This document shows positions 38,331-48,241 of a stretch of 64,000 nt of DNA, piece by piece. The stretch is from Martelella endophytica (lineage in GTDB: Bacteria; Pseudomonadota; Alphaproteobacteria; Rhizobiales; Rhizobiaceae): positions 496,001 to 560,000 of the forward strand of contig NZ_CP010803.1 of NCBI RefSeq assembly GCF_000960975.1, written 5' to 3'. A program made the position numbers and the translations under genes. The notes under the pieces are model-generated. The model was not told the origin of the DNA. It ran no database searches and worked only from the letters and a program-made list of their open reading frames with translations. The number at the start of each line of letters is the position of its first letter. Within the stretch, counting starts at the first letter, position 1.

Positions 38331-39356
38331 ATGGCCAGACACAGCATTCACGAGCAGCCTCTTTCCTTTCCCATTCTCATCGGCGACATCGGCGGCACCA
38401 ATGCCCGCTTCTCCCTGCTCGTCGATGCCTATGCCGAGCCGCGCGAATTTCCGATCGTCCATACCGCCGATTTCCCGACCATCGATGCCGCCATCCAGGC
38501 CGGGGTGATGGACAAGACGGCGCTGCAGCCGAGGAGCGCCATTCTTGCCGTCGCCGGCCCGATCCGCGGCGATGAAATCCCGCTCACCAATTGCGACTGG
38601 GTGGTGAAGCCGAAGGACATGATCCGCGCGCTCGGGCTTGAGGACGTGGTGATCATCAACGATTTCGAGGCGCAGGCGCTGGCGATCGCCAATATGCCCG
38701 ACCAGTTCCGTGAACCGCTCGGCAACCGCCCGGACACGATGATCGCCTCGCGCGTCGTGCTCGGGCCCGGCACCGGCCTCGGCGTTGCCGGCCTCGTCCA
38801 CGCCGAAGAACGCTGGATTCCCGTGCCGGGCGAAGGCGGACATATCGACCTCGGTCCGCGCAGCGAGCGCGACTATCAGGTGTTCCCGCACATCAAGACC
38901 ATCGAGGGACGCATTGCGGGCGAACAGATTCTCTGCGGACGCGGCATGGTCAATCTCTATAACGCCATCTGTGCCGCCGACGGCATCGAGGCGAAGCCCT
39001 ACGAGCCCAAGCATGTCAGCCAGTATGGCCTGGACGGTTCAGACCCGCAGGCGGTCGAGACGCTGTCGCTGTTTTCCACCTATCTCGGGCGGCTTGCCGG
39101 CGATATGGCGATGATCTTCATGGCCCGCGGCGGCGTCTACCTCGCCGGCGGCATTTCGCAGAAGATCCTGCCGGCACTGAAGCAGCCGGAATTCCGCGCT
39201 GCCTTCGAGGACAAGGCGCCGCATACCGGGCTGATGAAGACGATCCCGACCTATGTCGTCACCCATCCGCTGGCAGCCCTTGCCGGGCTCGCCACCTATG
39301 CCCGCACCCCGACCCGCTTCGGCCTCGCGCTCGACGGACGCCGCTGGCGCGGCTGA
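38331..39356 (+). CDS. glk: Glucokinase
   Basis: A 341-residue bacterial glucokinase (ROK-unrelated Glk family). The ATP-binding [14 protein letters not shown] is at 17-30, INDFEAQA near 109, [11 protein letters not shown] near 144 and the GEGGHIDL glucose site near 165, with [11 protein letters not shown] near 266. It phosphorylates glucose at C6. GGCAGGAGCGG upstream fits the ATG. It is the same strand as mepA with a 177-base gap holding two small hairpins. Confidence 0.93.
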   Translation: MARHSIHEQPLSFPILIGDIGGTNARFSLLVDAYAEPREFPIVHTADFPTIDAAIQAGVMDKTALQPRSAILAVAGPIRGDEIPLTNCDWVVKPKDMIRALGLEDVVIINDFEAQALAIANMPDQFREPLGNRPDTMIASRVVLGPGTGLGVAGLVHAEERWIPVPGEGGHIDLGPRSERDYQVFPHIKTIEGRIAGEQILCGRGMVNLYNAICAADGIEAKPYEPKHVSQYGLDGSDPQAVETLSLFSTYLGRLAGDMAMIFMARGGVYLAGGISQKILPALKQPEFRAAFEDKAPHTGLMKTIPTYVVTHPLAALAGLATYARTPTRFGLALDGRRWRG

Positions 39357-39362
39357 GGCTGC

Positions 39363-39785
39363 TCAAAACGAGGCGGAGAGCTTGCCGAAGGCGGCGTTCT
39401 CCGTTGCCCCGCTGCCGATGCGGCCATGATCGCCGACAGCTCGCGGTAAGAGTTGGGCGCCGGAGACCTCGCCATAATCGGGGGCGCGGTAGAGGTTCTC
39501 GGTGATCTTCAGGTTCTCGGTGATCTGGGCATCCGCCGCGCCGGAACTGTCGGCGAGGCCGGGAAAGGCCGAATAGAGATACTGATAGGCAAATTCGGGA
39601 TCGCTTGGGGAGGAGCGAGCGTGTTTGTAAGCGGGCTCGCCATGGTGCTCTCCCGCTTCACAGCCGAAGAAGATCGTCCCATCATTGCCGCGATAGCCCG
39701 AGATCGGCGCGGCATCGCCGCCTGATGAAAGCAGAAAGAGCAAGGCCAGCGCCGTGCCCGCTTCGCCGGCATGCCGGCGCTTCAA
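39363..39785 (-). CDS. Short secreted protein of unknown function (TTG start)
   Basis: A 140-residue protein if read from TTG at 39785, which lies after a GGGGCGGGG stretch. The N terminus (KRRH then TALALLFLLSSG, cut near GDAA) looks like a signal peptide. Codon use is strongly GC-ending, as in real genes of this window. A duplicated unit reads ITENLK-ITENL, and the tail ends LSASF. The frame stays open to an ATG at 39923 and beyond, so the start is uncertain. One Cys pair could be present (FFGCEAGE). No family recognised. It is convergent with glk. Confidence 0.5.
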   Translation of the reverse strand: MKRRHAGEAGTALALLFLLSSGGDAAPISGYRGNDGTIFFGCEAGEHHGEPAYKHARSSPSDPEFAYQYLYSAFPGLADSSGAADAQITENLKITENLYRAPDYGEVSGAQLLPRAVGDHGRIGSGATENAAFGKLSASF

Positions 39786-39960
39786 AGCCCCGCCCCCGCC
39801 CGCGGCCAAATGCGCATCCCCATCGACCTCACCCCTCAAGATCGTTTTGTCGATGGTCGCCGCAGAGGCAGATTTGACAAACGGCAGCCGAGGAAAGGTA
39901 ACCACAACTCTTTCAAAAGTCATCGCCAAAACAAGCGGGCGCCAGCCCTGAAAGGGTGAC

Positions 39961-41061
39961 CTAGAAATCGGGATCGTAGTTGAAATAGAGCGGGTTCGAG
40001 AGCGCCACCATGTCGGCGGAAAGATGCATGGAATTCGGGATATCCGGATAGGCCGCCTGCGGCCCCGTGATCTCGGCGCGGTAGTAGCTGGTCTCGCCTG
40101 CAGCGGGCGTGTCGGTGAACCGGGCGATGCGGGTTTCGGGATCGACGGCAAGCGTTGCGAAAGGCGCGCGGTTCTTGACGATCGTGACGCCGTAGCGCGC
40201 ACCGGCAATGCCGCCTTCCGAAAGCCGGACCTCAAAACGGACAGGCCCTCCGTCGGCTTCGGCGTTGTCGCCCATCATCATCTCCGCAACCCCGTCGCCA
40301 TCGGCATCGGCGACCAGCTCGACGCGCGGATTGAAGGGATTGGAGCTCACCGACGCCCGTCCTGCCACCAGGCTCGCGAGGATGGCAGGTTTAGTGCGGT
40401 CTTCGGCGAAGACCCAGGTTGTTGGCGTGCCGACATAATTGGCCGTCGCCTCCGGCGTCCATGGCGTCGTCAGCTCCGGCGCATCCGGCACGCCGTGATG
40501 CGCATCCGAGCCACCGCGCGCGCCGAGCATGCGCCCCGAAAGCAGGATATTGTCCCAGACGCGGACATTGGCGGCATTCTTCGGCCACATCGGCCCGTTC
40601 CAGATCTCGATGGAATCGGCGAGATCGAAGGAGAAGCCGTAATGGTTGCTCGTGACGGGATGATTAGCCGACCAATGGATGCCGAGATCGCGCTTCAGCG
40701 CCAGCAGGTCCCAGTCGCGGTCGTTGCGGCGGTCGAAGATGCGCTGGTGGTCATAAGGCTCGATGCCGAAAATGTTGACGTGGCCCCGCGGCGCGGTCAG
40801 TTCGGCGCCGTAGAACAGCAGCAGGTCGTCGGACCGATAGGCCGGGTCTGCCCATGTATGCCCCGCCACGGCGCCGGCGACATGGACGTCGTGATCGGTA
40901 ATCGTCAGATAGTCGAAACCGAGCCGTTCGGCGAAGCCGATGATCTTCTCGACAGGATTGTTGGTGGAGTCATCGCTGTGGCGGGAATGGAGGTGCCAGT
41001 CCCCCTTGAGCCAGAGCCCCTCACGCGCGTTGATCTGCAATGGATTGTCGTCGGATGTCAT
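39961..41061 (-). CDS. PHP-domain metallohydrolase, CehA/McbA type
   Basis: A 366-residue enzyme with PHP metal motifs: DWHLHSRHSDDS near 21-32, TDHD near 57 and GSDAHH near 185. The CehA/McbA family is a phosphoesterase-like PHP group known from carbaryl hydrolysis. A C-terminal beta-rich segment (270-366, RFEVRLSEGGIAGARYGVTI) follows. The preferred ATG at 41061 gives a start at MTSDDNPLQIN; 18 more codons are open upstream. No signal peptide. It lies 198 bases downstream of the fucose operon on the same strand, so a link is possible but unproved. Substrate unknown. Confidence 0.75.
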   Translation of the reverse strand: MTSDDNPLQINAREGLWLKGDWHLHSRHSDDSTNNPVEKIIGFAERLGFDYLTITDHDVHVAGAVAGHTWADPAYRSDDLLLFYGAELTAPRGHVNIFGIEPYDHQRIFDRRNDRDWDLLALKRDLGIHWSANHPVTSNHYGFSFDLADSIEIWNGPMWPKNAANVRVWDNILLSGRMLGARGGSDAHHGVPDAPELTTPWTPEATANYVGTPTTWVFAEDRTKPAILASLVAGRASVSSNPFNPRVELVADADGDGVAEMMMGDNAEADGGPVRFEVRLSEGGIAGARYGVTIVKNRAPFATLAVDPETRIARFTDTPAAGETSYYRAEITGPQAAYPDIPNSMHLSADMVALSNPLYFNYDPDF

Positions 41062-41259
41062 CTGCCATGCCTCATTCTCGGCAATCCCACGAATCGCCTG
41101 TCCTGCCACCAGCATAACGCGGTTTCGGAACGGCTCGGGACCAGATGGCGGAAAAGTTCGCTGGTGACAGAGGGACAGGCCGCGACCAATTTCGCCACCT
41201 GGCCGATATCGGACCGGCCTTCCCTCAAGGGGAAGGTCGGTGGAAGGGATAACTGGCGC

Positions 41260-42111
41260 TTACGCGTTCCAGGGAACCGTCTTCTGGGTCTGTTCGCCAA
41301 GGCCCTCGATGCCGAGGCGCATCGTCTGGCCTTCCTTCAGATAGACCGGCTCCGGCTTGATGCCCATGCCCACGCCGGGCGGGGTTCCGGTGGTGATGAT
41401 GTCGCCGGGCTGCAGGCTCATGAACTGCGACAGATAGCTGACGAGGTACTGCACGCCGAAGACCATGGTCTTGGTCGAACCGTCCTGATAGCGGTGGCCG
41501 TCGACTTCGAGCCACATCGGCAGGTCCTGCGGGTCGGCAACCTCGTCGCGGGTGACGAGCCACGGGCCAATCGGGCCGAAGGTGTCGGCGCTCTTGCCCT
41601 TGACCCACTGGCCGGAACGCTCGATCTGGAATTCGCGCTCGGAGAGGTCGTTGACCACGCAATAGCCGGCGACATGATCCATCGCGTCGGCCTCGTCGAC
41701 ATAACGTGCCTCCTTGCCGATGACGACGCCGAGCTCGACCTCCCAGTCGCTCTTCTTGGAGTTCTTCGGAATGCGAACATCGTCGTTCGGGCCAATGATG
41801 GCGCTGGTCGCCTTCATGAAGATGATCGGCTCCTTCGGCAGGTCCGCGCCGGTTTCGGCGGCGTGGTCGGCATAGTTGAGGCCGATGCAGATGAACTTGC
41901 CGACATTGCCGACGCAGGGGCCGATGCGGCTTGTCCCCGGCAGGACCGGCAGGCTGTCGATATCGGCAGCCGCGATCCGCGACAGGCCGTTGGCGGAAAG
42001 CGCCTCGCCGGCGATGTCGACGACGATCGACGAAATGTCGCGGTAGCTGCCGTCGGCGTGCAGGATGGCAGGGCGCTCGGCGCCCTTGGCACCAACTCGT
42101 AGCAATTTCAT
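41260..42111 (-). CDS. Fumarylacetoacetate hydrolase family protein, probable 2,4-diketo-3-deoxy-L-fuconate hydrolase
   Basis: A 283-residue FAH-superfamily protein. The metal-binding region is visible as DWEVELGVVIGKEA near residue 120 and NDLSEREFQ near 152, then DGSTKTMVFG and TTGTPPGVGMG. The N-terminal MKLLRVGAKGAERPAIL is typical of the sugar-acid branch. In the non-phosphorylated L-fucose route this enzyme cleaves 2,4-diketo-3-deoxy-L-fuconate to pyruvate and L-lactate. The call rests on the neighbours, an L-fuconate dehydratase and a DHRS6-like dehydrogenase. Ureidoglycolate lyase is the common default annotation but fits the context less well. Confidence 0.83.
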   Translation of the reverse strand: MKLLRVGAKGAERPAILHADGSYRDISSIVVDIAGEALSANGLSRIAAADIDSLPVLPGTSRIGPCVGNVGKFICIGLNYADHAAETGADLPKEPIIFMKATSAIIGPNDDVRIPKNSKKSDWEVELGVVIGKEARYVDEADAMDHVAGYCVVNDLSEREFQIERSGQWVKGKSADTFGPIGPWLVTRDEVADPQDLPMWLEVDGHRYQDGSTKTMVFGVQYLVSYLSQFMSLQPGDIITTGTPPGVGMGIKPEPVYLKEGQTMRLGIEGLGEQTQKTVPWNA

Positions 42112-42132
42112 GTCTTTACTCCTTTTTGCGGC

Positions 42133-43410
42133 TTACGCCGCCGAATAGGCGAAGTTATGAAGCGTTTCCGGCTTCATCTCAATGGAAAAGCCCGGCTTTT
42201 CCGGCGGCATGTAGGCCGCGCGCTCGATCCGGCACGGATCGACGAAGTGCTCGTGGAGGTGATCGACATATTCGATGACCCGCCCCTCCTTGGAGCCGGA
42301 GACCACCAGATAGTCGATCATCGACAGGTGCTGGACATATTCGCAAAGCCCGACGCCGCCGGCATGCGGCCAGACCGGCAGGCCGAATTTCGCCGCCATC
42401 AGCAGCACCGAAAGCACCTCGTTCAGCCCGCCGATACGGCAGGCGTCGATCTGCACGATATCGATCGCGCCACCGGCGATGAACTGCTTGAACAGGATGC
42501 GGTTCTGGCACATCTCGCCAGTCGCGACCTTCACCGGGGCGACGGCCTCGCGAATCTTCCTGTGACCGGCGACATCGTCGGGGCTCGTCGGCTCCTCGAT
42601 GAAGAAGGGGCGGAAGGGGGCAAGCGCCTGCACCCAGTCGATCGCCTGATCGACCTCCCAGACCTGGTTGGCGTCGATCATCAGCGTGCGATCCTCGCCG
42701 ATCACCTCGCGCACGATCTTGAGGCGCGCGACATCCTCGTCGCGGTCCTGCCCGACCTTCATCTTGATATGAGTGAAGCCGGCATCGACGGCTTCCTGAG
42801 CAAGACGGCGAAGCTTGTCGTGGCTGTAGCCGAGCCAGCCGGCCGAGGTTGTGTAGCACGGGTAACCGTTGACTTTCAGCTCGGCAATGCGTTCGGCCTT
42901 GCCGGTCTCTGCCTTGCGGAAGATTGCAAGCGCCTCCTCCGGCGTGATCGCGTCGGTCAGATAACGGAAATCGACAATCGAGACGAGCTGTTCCGGTGTC
43001 ATGTCGGCGACGAGCTGCCAGACCGGCTTGCCCGCGGCCTTCGCCATCAGATCCCAGGCGGCGTTGACGACCGCGCCGGTGGCCAGATGCATCGCGCCCT
43101 TGTCCGGCCCGATCCAGCGCAACTGGCTGTCGCCGGTCACATGCCGCCAGAAGCGGCCGGGGTTTTCGGCAATCCAGTCGAGGGAAAGCCCGGTCATACG
43201 GGCTTCCAGCGCGCGGATCGCGGCGCAAACAACCTCATTGCCGCGGCCGATGGTGAAGGTCAGGCCGTGGCCCTCCAATCCGCCATCCGTTTTCAGGATG
43301 ACATAGGCCGCGGAATAATCCGGATCGGGGTTCATCGCATCCGAACCGTCGAGCTTGGCCGAGGTCGGGAAACGCAGGTCGTGGACGGAAAGTCCGGTGA
43401 TTGTGGTCAT
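42133..43410 (-). CDS. L-fuconate dehydratase (enolase superfamily)
   Basis: A 425-residue acid-sugar dehydratase forming 2-keto-3-deoxy-L-fuconate. It is co-linear with Xanthomonas L-fuconate dehydratase, including VHDLRFPTSAKLDGSDAMNP, SQLRWIGPDKGAMH and GWLGYS near 232. The catalytic base lies in HIKMKVG near 217. The metal ligands lie in the DANQVW, IEEPTSPDD and ATGEMCQNR segments. The catalytic His lies in PHAGGVGLCEYVQHL near 355. The start at 43410 (MTTITGLSV) excludes an open upstream stretch that overlaps the SDR gene. It lies 21 bases before the FAH gene and 25 after the SDR. Confidence 0.92.
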   Translation of the reverse strand: MTTITGLSVHDLRFPTSAKLDGSDAMNPDPDYSAAYVILKTDGGLEGHGLTFTIGRGNEVVCAAIRALEARMTGLSLDWIAENPGRFWRHVTGDSQLRWIGPDKGAMHLATGAVVNAAWDLMAKAAGKPVWQLVADMTPEQLVSIVDFRYLTDAITPEEALAIFRKAETGKAERIAELKVNGYPCYTTSAGWLGYSHDKLRRLAQEAVDAGFTHIKMKVGQDRDEDVARLKIVREVIGEDRTLMIDANQVWEVDQAIDWVQALAPFRPFFIEEPTSPDDVAGHRKIREAVAPVKVATGEMCQNRILFKQFIAGGAIDIVQIDACRIGGLNEVLSVLLMAAKFGLPVWPHAGGVGLCEYVQHLSMIDYLVVSGSKEGRVIEYVDHLHEHFVDPCRIERAAYMPPEKPGFSIEMKPETLHNFAYSAA

Positions 43411-43435
43411 GTCGTTCACTCGGGTCTGCAGCGGT

Positions 43436-44167
43436 TCAGCAGGTCCAGCCGCCGTCGATGATATGGGCCTGGCCGGTGGTGTAGGTCGCGCCTGCGAGGT
43501 AGACGGCGAGATCGGCGATTTCCTCCGGCGTGCCGATGCGGCCGATGGGCTGGCGGGCGATAAAATCCGCACGCGCCTTCTCATAGTCGCCAGTTGCCCT
43601 CAGCCGGTCCTGCAGCGAGGGGCTGTCGACCGTTCCGGGGCAGATGGCGCTGCAGCGAATGCCCTTGGTCACATAGTCGGCGGCGATCGCCTTGGTCATG
43701 CCGAGCACGGCGGCCTTGGTGGTCGAATAGGCAAAGCGGTTCGGCACGCCCTTCAGCGACGAGGCAACCGACGACATGTTGATGATGACGCCATATTCGC
43801 GCTCCAGCATGCCCGGCAGGAAGGCCTGCACCGTGCGCACCATCGCCTTGACGTTGAGGTCGTAGGCGAAATCGAGATCGCCTTCCTTCATGTCGAGCAC
43901 CGAGCCGTTATGGACGACGCCAGCGCAATTGAACAGGATGTCGACGGGGCCGATTTCCAGCGCGGCATTGGCGACGGCCTCGTCCGACAGCACGTTCAGA
44001 AGCCGAGTTGAGATGCCGTCTATGCCCTCGATTTCGGCGAGCTTCTCGGCATTGATATCGGTGGCGATCACCTTTGCGCCGGCCCTGGCGAAGGCTTTGG
44101 CGGAGGCGGCGCCGATGCCTTGCGCGGCGGCGGTGATGAGGCAGGTCCTGCCGGTCAGGTCAGTCAT
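43436..44167 (-). CDS. Short-chain dehydrogenase, probable 2-keto-3-deoxy-L-fuconate dehydrogenase
   Basis: A 243-residue SDR with the cofactor loop TAAAQGIGAASA near 12, a DINAEK adenosine-ribose aspartate favouring NAD, NCAGVVHNG, and catalytic Ser plus YSTTK near 147. It strongly resembles the DHRS6/BDH2 group, whose Xanthomonas relative oxidises 2-keto-3-deoxy-L-fuconate to the 2,4-diketo acid. ATG at 44167 has AGGA at better spacing than the ATG two codons earlier. The place between two sugar-acid enzymes agrees with this role. 3-hydroxybutyrate dehydrogenase is a less likely alternative. Confidence 0.85.
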   Translation of the reverse strand: MTDLTGRTCLITAAAQGIGAASAKAFARAGAKVIATDINAEKLAEIEGIDGISTRLLNVLSDEAVANAALEIGPVDILFNCAGVVHNGSVLDMKEGDLDFAYDLNVKAMVRTVQAFLPGMLEREYGVIINMSSVASSLKGVPNRFAYSTTKAAVLGMTKAIAADYVTKGIRCSAICPGTVDSPSLQDRLRATGDYEKARADFIARQPIGRIGTPEEIADLAVYLAGATYTTGQAHIIDGGWTC

Positions 44168-44179
44168 GGGCATATTCCT

Positions 44180-45286
44180 TCAAGTGATTGTCTTCTGCGA
44201 GCCTTCGACCGCCATGCGGCCGATCGCCTCGAAATCCCAGGCGATGCCGAGGCCGGGTTCTTCAGATGGAACGGCCCGGCCCTCGCGAATGTTCATGCCG
44301 TAAAGCGTAATCGCGTCGAGCTGGGGGATGTATTCGACCCAGCGCGCATTGGGCACGGCGGCGCAGAGCGACACATGCAGCTCCATCAGGAAGTGCGGCG
44401 CGACCGCGACGTTGAAGCACTCCGCCATGTGCGCGACCTTGAGCCAGGGCGTGATGCCGCCGATGCGGCCCACGTCGACCTGGACGATCGAGCAGGCACG
44501 GCGCTCCAGATATTCGCGGAAATGCGAGGCGGAATAAAGGCTCTCACCGACCGCGATCGGCACCGATGTGTGACGGGAGAGCACGGCATGGCCTTCGATG
44601 TCATCGGCCGGCAGCGGCTCCTCCAGCCAGCCGATATCGAGCCGCTGATAGACCGCCGCGCGGCGCACCGCCTCATCGACGTTGAAGGCTTGATTGGCAT
44701 CAGTGAAGATCTCGAAAGCGGGACCAACGGCGTCGCGGACTGCGCCGATGCGGGCGGCGTCTTCGGCGAGCGGTCGGCCGACCTTGAGCTTGCAGCCGGA
44801 AAAACCGTCCGCCTGCGCCCGCAGCGCATCATCGACAAGAGCTTCGGCCTCCAGATGCAGCCAGCCACCCTCGGTGGTGTAGAGCGGGATCTCCGCCTGG
44901 GCACCGCCGGCAAGACGATGGAGCGGCAGACCGAGTTTCACCGCCTTCAGGTCCCAGAGCGCGGTATCGATGGCGGCGAGCGCAATCGAGGTGATGGCGC
45001 CGACAGTGGTCGCGTGGGTGAGGAAGGTGAGGTCCCACCAGATGCGCTCGATATCGAAAGCCTCGCGGCCGATGATCGCCGGCAGCAGCGTCTTTTCCAG
45101 AAGCGCCATCACCGAAGGTCCACCGGTCCCGATGGTGTAGGAATAGCCCGTGCCGGTAACGCCGTCCGCATCGGTGATGCGCACGATCGGCGTTTCCTGG
45201 GAGACGAAGGACTGGATCGCGTCGACCCGCGTGACCTTCGGCTTCAGGTCCACCATCAGGATTTCGGCGCGGACGATCCTTGCCAT
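44180..45286 (-). CDS. Mandelate racemase/muconate-lactonizing enzyme family protein, substrate unassigned
   Basis: A 368-residue enolase-superfamily protein. The catalytic KLK lies in FSGCKLKVGRPL near 168, metal ligands in FTDANQAFN and WLEEPLPADD plus VGESLYSA, and the His in PHFLMELHVSLC near 298. It is the mandelate-racemase type rather than the fuconate-dehydratase type encoded two genes downstream, so the locus holds two different superfamily members. It could be a second acid-sugar dehydratase widening the substrate range, or a racemase. It is cotranscribed with the importer and pathway genes. Confidence 0.82.
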   Translation of the reverse strand: MARIVRAEILMVDLKPKVTRVDAIQSFVSQETPIVRITDADGVTGTGYSYTIGTGGPSVMALLEKTLLPAIIGREAFDIERIWWDLTFLTHATTVGAITSIALAAIDTALWDLKAVKLGLPLHRLAGGAQAEIPLYTTEGGWLHLEAEALVDDALRAQADGFSGCKLKVGRPLAEDAARIGAVRDAVGPAFEIFTDANQAFNVDEAVRRAAVYQRLDIGWLEEPLPADDIEGHAVLSRHTSVPIAVGESLYSASHFREYLERRACSIVQVDVGRIGGITPWLKVAHMAECFNVAVAPHFLMELHVSLCAAVPNARWVEYIPQLDAITLYGMNIREGRAVPSEEPGLGIAWDFEAIGRMAVEGSQKTIT

Positions 45287-45287
45287 G

Positions 45288-46379
45288 TCAGGCCCTCAGG
45301 CTCTTGCCGCTTGCGCCGTCAAAGACATGCAGGCGTTCGAGATCGAGCGTGAAGGTCAGTTCCTCGCCATCCTCCAGCGGACGTGGATCGAGCATCTTCG
45401 CCTGCACTTCCTTGCCGCCGAGCTCCGTGTAGATGATGGTCTCGGTGCCAAGCGGTTCCGAGATCAGCACCGGCAGAGCGACTTCGAGCGACCGGTCCTC
45501 CGGATGCAGCGAATGCCCCTTCGGCGCGAAGGCGTCCGGGCGGAAGCCGATCACCACCTTGTCGCCGGCAGACACCTTCGGTGCGATATCGGTCGGCAGC
45601 GGCACCAGCGTGCCGTCGGCTAGCCGAACCGCCCCGTCCTCGACAACGGCTTCAAGCTGGTTCATCGGCGGCGAGCCGATGAAGCCGGCGACGAAGGTGT
45701 TGGCCGGGTTTTCGAACACCTCCGTCGGCGTGCCGACCTGTTCGACATAGCCATCGCGCATGATCACGATCCGGTCTGCCAGCGTCATCGCCTCGACCTG
45801 GTCGTGGGTCACATAGATGACCGTTGTCTTGACCCGCTGATGCAGCTTCTTGATCTCGACGCGCATCTGGCCGCGCAGCTTGGCATCGAGGTTCGACAGC
45901 GGCTCGTCAAACAGGAACACGTCCGGATGGCGCACGATGGCGCGGCCCATGGCGACGCGCTGGCGCTGGCCGCCGGACAGATTGGCCGGCAGGCGGTCCA
46001 TGAACGGCTCGAGGCCGAGAATGCCGGCGGCCTCGTCGACACGCGGCTTGATGTCGTCCGGCGTCATGCCGGCGATCTTCAGGCCGAAACCGAGATTTTC
46101 GCGGACCGTCATATGCGGATAGAGCGCGTATGACTGGAACACCATGGAAATGTTGCGCGATCTTGGCGGCAGGGCGTTGACGATACGGTCGCCGATCCTG
46201 AGTTCTCCGTCGGAGATTTCCTCAAGTCCGGCAATCATCCTCAGCGTCGTCGACTTGCCGCAGCCGGAAGGCCCGACGAGCACGACGAACTCGTTATGGG
46301 CAACGTCGAGATCGATGCCGTGGACGACTTCCAGCGAGCCATAGCGCTTGACGATTTTGGAAAGGTGCACTTCGGCCAC
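45288..46379 (-). CDS. Carbohydrate ABC importer, ATP-binding protein (UgpC/MsmK-like)
   Basis: A 363-residue ATPase: Walker [11 protein letters not shown] near 36, signature [15 protein letters not shown], Walker [12 protein letters not shown] and YVTHDQ switch. From about residue 240 there is an OB/TOBE regulatory domain ending [17 protein letters not shown]. Sugar importers of the CUT1 class use such subunits. The ATG follows the permease with four bases between. It drives uptake of the substrate bound by the 48242 protein, probably L-fucose or a related deoxy sugar. Confidence 0.9.
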   Translation of the reverse strand: MAEVHLSKIVKRYGSLEVVHGIDLDVAHNEFVVLVGPSGCGKSTTLRMIAGLEEISDGELRIGDRIVNALPPRSRNISMVFQSYALYPHMTVRENLGFGLKIAGMTPDDIKPRVDEAAGILGLEPFMDRLPANLSGGQRQRVAMGRAIVRHPDVFLFDEPLSNLDAKLRGQMRVEIKKLHQRVKTTVIYVTHDQVEAMTLADRIVIMRDGYVEQVGTPTEVFENPANTFVAGFIGSPPMNQLEAVVEDGAVRLADGTLVPLPTDIAPKVSAGDKVVIGFRPDAFAPKGHSLHPEDRSLEVALPVLISEPLGTETIIYTELGGKEVQAKMLDPRPLEDGEELTFTLDLERLHVFDGASGKSLRA

Positions 46380-46383
46380 GGGA

Positions 46384-47247
46384 TTATCCTTTCACGCCGC
46401 CGAACGTCAGTCCGGCAATCAGATGCTTTTGTACGATGAAGGTGAGGATCAGCGCCGGGATGATGATCAGCACGGCCATGGCGCTCATCCCGGTCCAGTC
46501 GACGGTGAACTGGGCGGTGAAGTCCATCAGCCCGACCGGCATGGTTTTCGACGCGGTGGTGCGGGTGAGCTGGCTGGCGAGCGCGAACTCGTTCCAGGCC
46601 GTCAGGAAGGCGAAGATGCCCGCCGATGCAAGGCCCGAGCGGGCGAGCGGAAACTCAACCTTCCAGAACGCCTGCCAGCGGGTGCAGCCGTCGATCTGGG
46701 CGGCTTCGGACAGATCCGCCGGGATCTGGCGGAAGAAGCCATCGGTCAGCCAGATCGTGAACGGGATGTTGATCGCCATGTAAACGAGTATCAGCCCGAA
46801 CTTGGTGTCGATCAGCCCGATCTTGCTCCACAGGATGAAGAGCGGCAGAGACAGCGCCACGCCCGGCACGGTGCGCGACAGCATGAAGGAGAGGAACAGA
46901 GCGCCCTTGCCCTTGAAACGGTAACGGGCAAAGGCATAGCCGCCCATCATGCCGACCAGGATCGCGACAACCGTGGAGGTCAGCGAGATTACCAGCGAAT
47001 TGAAGAAATAGCGCTCGACCGGCAGGCCCTGCTGGCGATCCGGCAGGAGGCCGAAAATGCCGAGGAAGTTGTTCAGCGTCCAGTCCTGCGGGATCCAGAT
47101 CGGCGGACGCGCCATGACTTCCACATTCGGGCGGAAGGCGGTCATCACCACCCAGGCGCCGGGCACGACGAGGATCATCATCGCGATGAAAAGGGTGATC
47201 CTGAGCAGCCAGCGCTGCCAGGGTTTTTCGATGGTGCGCGCGCTCAT
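46384..47247 (-). CDS. Carbohydrate ABC importer, permease (MalG type)
   Basis: A 287-residue CUT1 permease with six predicted helices. It starts [20 protein letters not shown] and carries the EAA loop [19 protein letters not shown] near residue 180, followed by [20 protein letters not shown]. Its start overlaps the preceding permease stop (ATGA), so the two are coupled. Confidence 0.9.
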   Translation of the reverse strand: MSARTIEKPWQRWLLRITLFIAMMILVVPGAWVVMTAFRPNVEVMARPPIWIPQDWTLNNFLGIFGLLPDRQQGLPVERYFFNSLVISLTSTVVAILVGMMGGYAFARYRFKGKGALFLSFMLSRTVPGVALSLPLFILWSKIGLIDTKFGLILVYMAINIPFTIWLTDGFFRQIPADLSEAAQIDGCTRWQAFWKVEFPLARSGLASAGIFAFLTAWNEFALASQLTRTTASKTMPVGLMDFTAQFTVDWTGMSAMAVLIIIPALILTFIVQKHLIAGLTFGGVKG

Positions 47248-48146
47248 TGGGCGCCTCCCATGAAAACGCGGGCCTTGGAAAGGTTGCGGTAGAACATGAT
47301 GGTGAAGGCGATCGAGAGCAGGATCGAGATGTAGCCCATGGCGTTCGCCATGCCCATCTGCGAGTTCTGGTAGCCGGTGCGCGTCATCAGCGTCCAGATC
47401 AGCTCCGTGCGCCCCGCGGGGCCGCCATTGGTCATGATCTTCACCATGTCATAGGCACGCGCGACATCGAGCGAGCGGATCGTCATCGCGATCCAGATGA
47501 ACGGCATCAGGAAGGGCAGCGTGATATGGCGGAACACCTGCAGCGCGTTGCAGCCATCGACCTTGGCGGCCTCGATCGGCTCCTTCGGCATGGCGAGCAG
47601 GCCGGCCATCAGCAGGATGGCGAAGATCGACGTCGACATCCACATTTCCGCGACGATGATCGAGAAATTGGCCAACCAGCCATTGACCAGCCACGGGATC
47701 GGCTTGTCGATCAGGTTGAGCGCAAACAGCGCATTGTTCACCAGACCGACGGAATCGTTGAACAGATACTTGAACTGGAAGCCGACAAGGATCGGCGAGA
47801 ACATCATCGGAAACATCATGATGGTTCTGAGCGTCCGCTGGCCCCAGGTGATGCGGTTGACGAGCAGCGCCAGCCCGAGCCCCATGAGCATTTCCAGATT
47901 GAGCGCGATGGTGATGAACACCACGGTGCGGCCGAAGGCCCACCAGAAATCATCATTGCCGATCAGGCGCCTGTAGTTACGCAGGCCGACGAAATTATAG
48001 AGCGAGTCCGGCCGCACCAGATTGTAGCTGGTGAAGCTCGTCCAGAACGACACCAGAAGCGGCACCAGCACGACCGCCAGAATGACGACGATGGCCGGCA
48101 GCAGCAAAAGATAGGGCGTCGCCTGCGGAGACCTGAAAAACTTCAT
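47244..48146 (-). CDS. Carbohydrate ABC importer, permease (MalF type)
   Basis: A 300-residue permease starting MKFFRSPQATPYLLLLPAIV. The EAA loop lies in EPIEAAKVDGCNALQVFRHI near 205. The open frame extends 23 codons upstream, but MKFFRS is the natural start. It forms the heterodimeric channel with the next gene. A 95-base gap separates it from the binding-protein gene upstream, longer than any other gap in the operon's importer part. Confidence 0.9.
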   Translation of the reverse strand: MKFFRSPQATPYLLLLPAIVVILAVVLVPLLVSFWTSFTSYNLVRPDSLYNFVGLRNYRRLIGNDDFWWAFGRTVVFITIALNLEMLMGLGLALLVNRITWGQRTLRTIMMFPMMFSPILVGFQFKYLFNDSVGLVNNALFALNLIDKPIPWLVNGWLANFSIIVAEMWMSTSIFAILLMAGLLAMPKEPIEAAKVDGCNALQVFRHITLPFLMPFIWIAMTIRSLDVARAYDMVKIMTNGGPAGRTELIWTLMTRTGYQNSQMGMANAMGYISILLSIAFTIMFYRNLSKARVFMGGAQ

Positions 48147-48241
48147 GTCGCGCCTTCGGAAATTTCGGAAGAATGAAACTGTGTCCGGCCGGAGCCGGTG
48201 ACGCCGCCGGCGCAAAGGCCGGCGGCGATATGAAGGGCCAC

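Noticed and set aside
41218..41236. Hairpin CCTTCCC/GGGAAGG after the FAH gene
   Set aside because: It resembles a fragment of the palindromic repeats in the window, but is too short and lacks a U-run to claim either repeat or terminator.
40024..42102. A 692-codon plus-strand frame opposite the PHP and FAH genes
   Set aside because: It covers two real minus-strand genes and the gap between them; no start signal or recognisable domain.
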